From positions 3,377,501-3,441,500 of the forward strand of contig NZ_CP025263.1 of NCBI RefSeq assembly GCF_002843605.1: a stretch of DNA of 64,000 bases, read 5' to 3'. A program made the translations under genes and the position numbers. The stretch is from Pseudomonas sp. S09G 359 (GTDB taxonomy: Bacteria; Pseudomonadota; Gammaproteobacteria; Pseudomonadales; Pseudomonadaceae). Below, in pieces: positions 62,336 to 64,000 of the stretch (positions within the stretch are counted from its first letter, which is position 1; each line of letters begins with the position of its first letter). The notes beneath the pieces are model-generated. The model saw only the letters and a list, made by a program, of their open reading frames with translations, did not search any database and had not been told where the DNA came from.

Positions 62336-62777
62336 GTGCTCAGCATGAGACCGAGCCTAATAGCTGCTGCATAGGAAATTTTCGGATGAACAAATTGACC
62401 GGTGTTGTTGATGGTTTTTTGTATGACGCAAATTTCGACGAATCTCTTATTAGTTTGAGGTAGAAGACGAAGGCACTATGCGCTCAGTTCAACGCCACAG
62501 CGCAAGATGAAGACCTTGCTAGGTCAGAACCCATCAATGCTACTGGTCGTGGGGACAGGTGATCTCTCTTGGCACAGGGAGGCTGCGCGCTGACTCGTAT
62601 CGGCTAAGATTCCGGAGAAAAATTCGGCTACTCACCGGGCGTCTTCACTGTCGAGCGCTACATCCCTGAGAAATGGGCATAGCTCTCAAGATCGGATGCG
62701 TCAGCAAAATTCTTATTATCGGTCTGCGACATATGTTACAGGCACGGTGTGCGTTTGCTAACAACAGGCTTTATTAG
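62336..62777. pseudogene. Decayed coding DNA between operators and MFS gene
   Basis: No intact gene. A short frame from ATG 62386 (MNKLTGVVDGFLYDANFDES) ends after 25 codons, and near 62618-62690 another frame reads GEKFGYSPGVFTVERYIPEK before a stop. These look like remains of a gene once controlled by the TetR operators, but the family cannot be named and chance frames are possible. Confidence 0.3.
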
Positions 62778-63923
62778 ATGAATAGTACGGAACAAGCTTT
62801 TTTTACCTCTAATACGCTACCTGCTTCCAGATATGCATTCTTCCTGGCCGGATGTGGCATGGGCGCATGGGCACCTTTGGTTCCATTTGCTAAGGAAAGG
62901 GCGCAGATAGGTGAGGCGGAACTTGGTCTGCTGCTTCTGGGCCTTGGGACGGGAGCAATGTGCATGATGCCGTTTGTGGCCCGTTTAGCAAACCGAGTTG
63001 GCTGCAGAAGTACTGTCTATCTTGTAAGCGCTTTTACCGCTATTGGCTTGGTTGGCCTGGCAACAGCCACTTCATATTGGATGCTCTTGGCTTTTCTGCT
63101 TCTGTTTGGGGCCGCCATCGCTACAGCCGATGTAAACATGAACCTTCAAGGCTCGCTTGTTGAGCGCCACCACGGCAAGCAGATGATGTCTGGCTTTCAT
63201 GGGCTGTTCAGCGTCGGAAATATTTTCAGCGCGGGCACGATAAGCTTGCTGCTTTGGCTTGGCCTCAATCCCGTCCAGTCAATCGTTATTTTGGCTCTTG
63301 GATTGGGCGCGGCGCTCTTGTCTTTTGGTCGTCACATGCTCCCGTTCGCGGAGCTGGAGGGAGCGCCGGCCAAAAAGAAGCCAACCAAGCTGGTGTTGCT
63401 GCTGGGGGCGCTGTGCTTCATCGCTTTTCTGGTTGAAGGTTCAATGCTCGATTGGAGTGCCGTCTATCTCACTTCGAATCGGGACATGGAGCCTAATATT
63501 GCGGGCATCGGTTACGCCGCGTTTTCCGTGACCATGGCAGTAGGGAGACTGTCAGGCGATTGGATCGTAAGCAAGCTCGGATCGCGAGCAGTGCTACTGG
63601 CAGGAAGTGTATTGGCGATGGGAGGCATGGCGTTGGCGGTGGGCATCGACCATTGGATAGTTTCGGTTTTGGGGTTCGTACTCGTCGGATTAGGGATCTC
63701 GAATCTCGTTCCGATATTTTGCTCCAAGGCCGGGCATCAGACTGTTATGCCCGTCGCTCAAGCTCTGGCAATCATCAATGCGATCGGCTACCTAGGCATA
63801 CTGATGGGCCCGGCTGCAATTGGATTTATCGCTCATGCTACGTCCCTAAGCTTCTCTTTGCTGTTCACCTCTGCGTTACTGATCCTCGTCCTCTGCAGCG
63901 CCAAGTTCGCATCATACAAATAG
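62778..63923 (+). CDS. MFS transporter, YbjJ-like
   Basis: A 381-residue major facilitator with 12 hydrophobic segments. ASRYAFFLAGCGMGAWAPLV, LGLLLLGLGTGAMCMMPFVA and FGAAIATADVNMNLQGSLVE resemble the YbjJ group, whose substrates are unknown. No ribosome site stands out before ATG 62778. It is separated from the TetR operators by 440 bp of decayed DNA, so it may have been the distal gene of the regulated unit. Nothing recognisable follows to the window end. Confidence 0.85.
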   Translation: MNSTEQAFFTSNTLPASRYAFFLAGCGMGAWAPLVPFAKERAQIGEAELGLLLLGLGTGAMCMMPFVARLANRVGCRSTVYLVSAFTAIGLVGLATATSYWMLLAFLLLFGAAIATADVNMNLQGSLVERHHGKQMMSGFHGLFSVGNIFSAGTISLLLWLGLNPVQSIVILALGLGAALLSFGRHMLPFAELEGAPAKKKPTKLVLLLGALCFIAFLVEGSMLDWSAVYLTSNRDMEPNIAGIGYAAFSVTMAVGRLSGDWIVSKLGSRAVLLAGSVLAMGGMALAVGIDHWIVSVLGFVLVGLGISNLVPIFCSKAGHQTVMPVAQALAIINAIGYLGILMGPAAIGFIAHATSLSFSLLFTSALLILVLCSAKFASYK

Positions 63924-64000
63924 CGCTGGGCCTGGCAGGTGGTCGTCATCTCGGGGCTCAGGTGGCGATCACCTTTCATCTCCCTAGATTACCCTGCTGC

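Overview
The window looks like the chromosome of a Pseudomonas of the P. fluorescens group. The evidence is the serralysin/type I secretion/family I.3 lipase locus, the many REP-type inverted repeats built on a GCGGGC(A/T)TGC core, an OprD-family porin, an oxaloacetate decarboxylase closely resembling PA4872 of P. aeruginosa (recalled, not searched) and core-like high-GC coding up to about 49.5 kb. All calls come from reading the sequence; no database search was possible.

Layout. 1-273 is the end of a polyamine-binding protein. 0.8-8.6 kb is an exoenzyme locus: metalloprotease aprA, its inhibitor aprI, the type I exporter aprDEF and a family I.3 lipase. 8.7-13.0 kb holds a small lipoprotein and a DNA repair pair (FAN1-type nuclease overlapping a nuclease-helicase fusion). 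13.0-19.6 kb holds an epoxide hydrolase, a two-component system and an apparent extracytoplasmic methionine sulfoxide repair set (Tat-exported MsrB, DipZ-like reductant carrier, Sec-exported MsrA). 19.7-22.0 kb is an alpha-E/ATP-grasp pair. 22.4-26.4 kb is one 1,321-residue toxin-like protein whose C-terminus has a C80-like His/Cys pair. 26.5-32.1 kb carries a membrane protein, two small acidic proteins, a cation/proton antiporter and a histidine kinase/REC/REC-EAL signalling operon. 32.3-38.4 kb is a pentose-type ABC operon with LacI regulator and xylulokinase, preceded by two LacI-type palindromes. 38.7-48.7 kb is mixed core: Lrp regulator and exporter, rlhA, RidA, FabF-like synthase, HxlR regulator, BdlA-like PAS-PAS-MCP protein, OprD porin and oxaloacetate decarboxylase.

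From about 48.9 kb the window is accessory. After a thymidylate-kinase-like gene and about 1.2 kb of AT-richer DNA comes a five-gene block, nearly all overlapping, of Tn7/Tn5053 type: DDE transposase, TniB/TnsC-type ATPase, a second ATPase-like protein lacking the Walker A lysine, TniQ, and an unknown fifth protein. Next come an XRE regulator and a cluster (56.6-61.3 kb) of five or six small divergent paralogues, interspersed with a metallophosphoesterase and a protein with a HEPN-like R-x4-H motif. Tandem 23-bp-period repeats at 61.34-61.43 kb look like the end of a lost insertion sequence. A TetR regulator, two perfect operator palindromes, decayed DNA and an MFS transporter close the window.

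The most unusual parts are the transposition operon with its degenerate second ATPase, the array of small paralogues beside a HEPN protein and a phosphoesterase, and the large toxin-like protein with the putative cysteine peptidase end.
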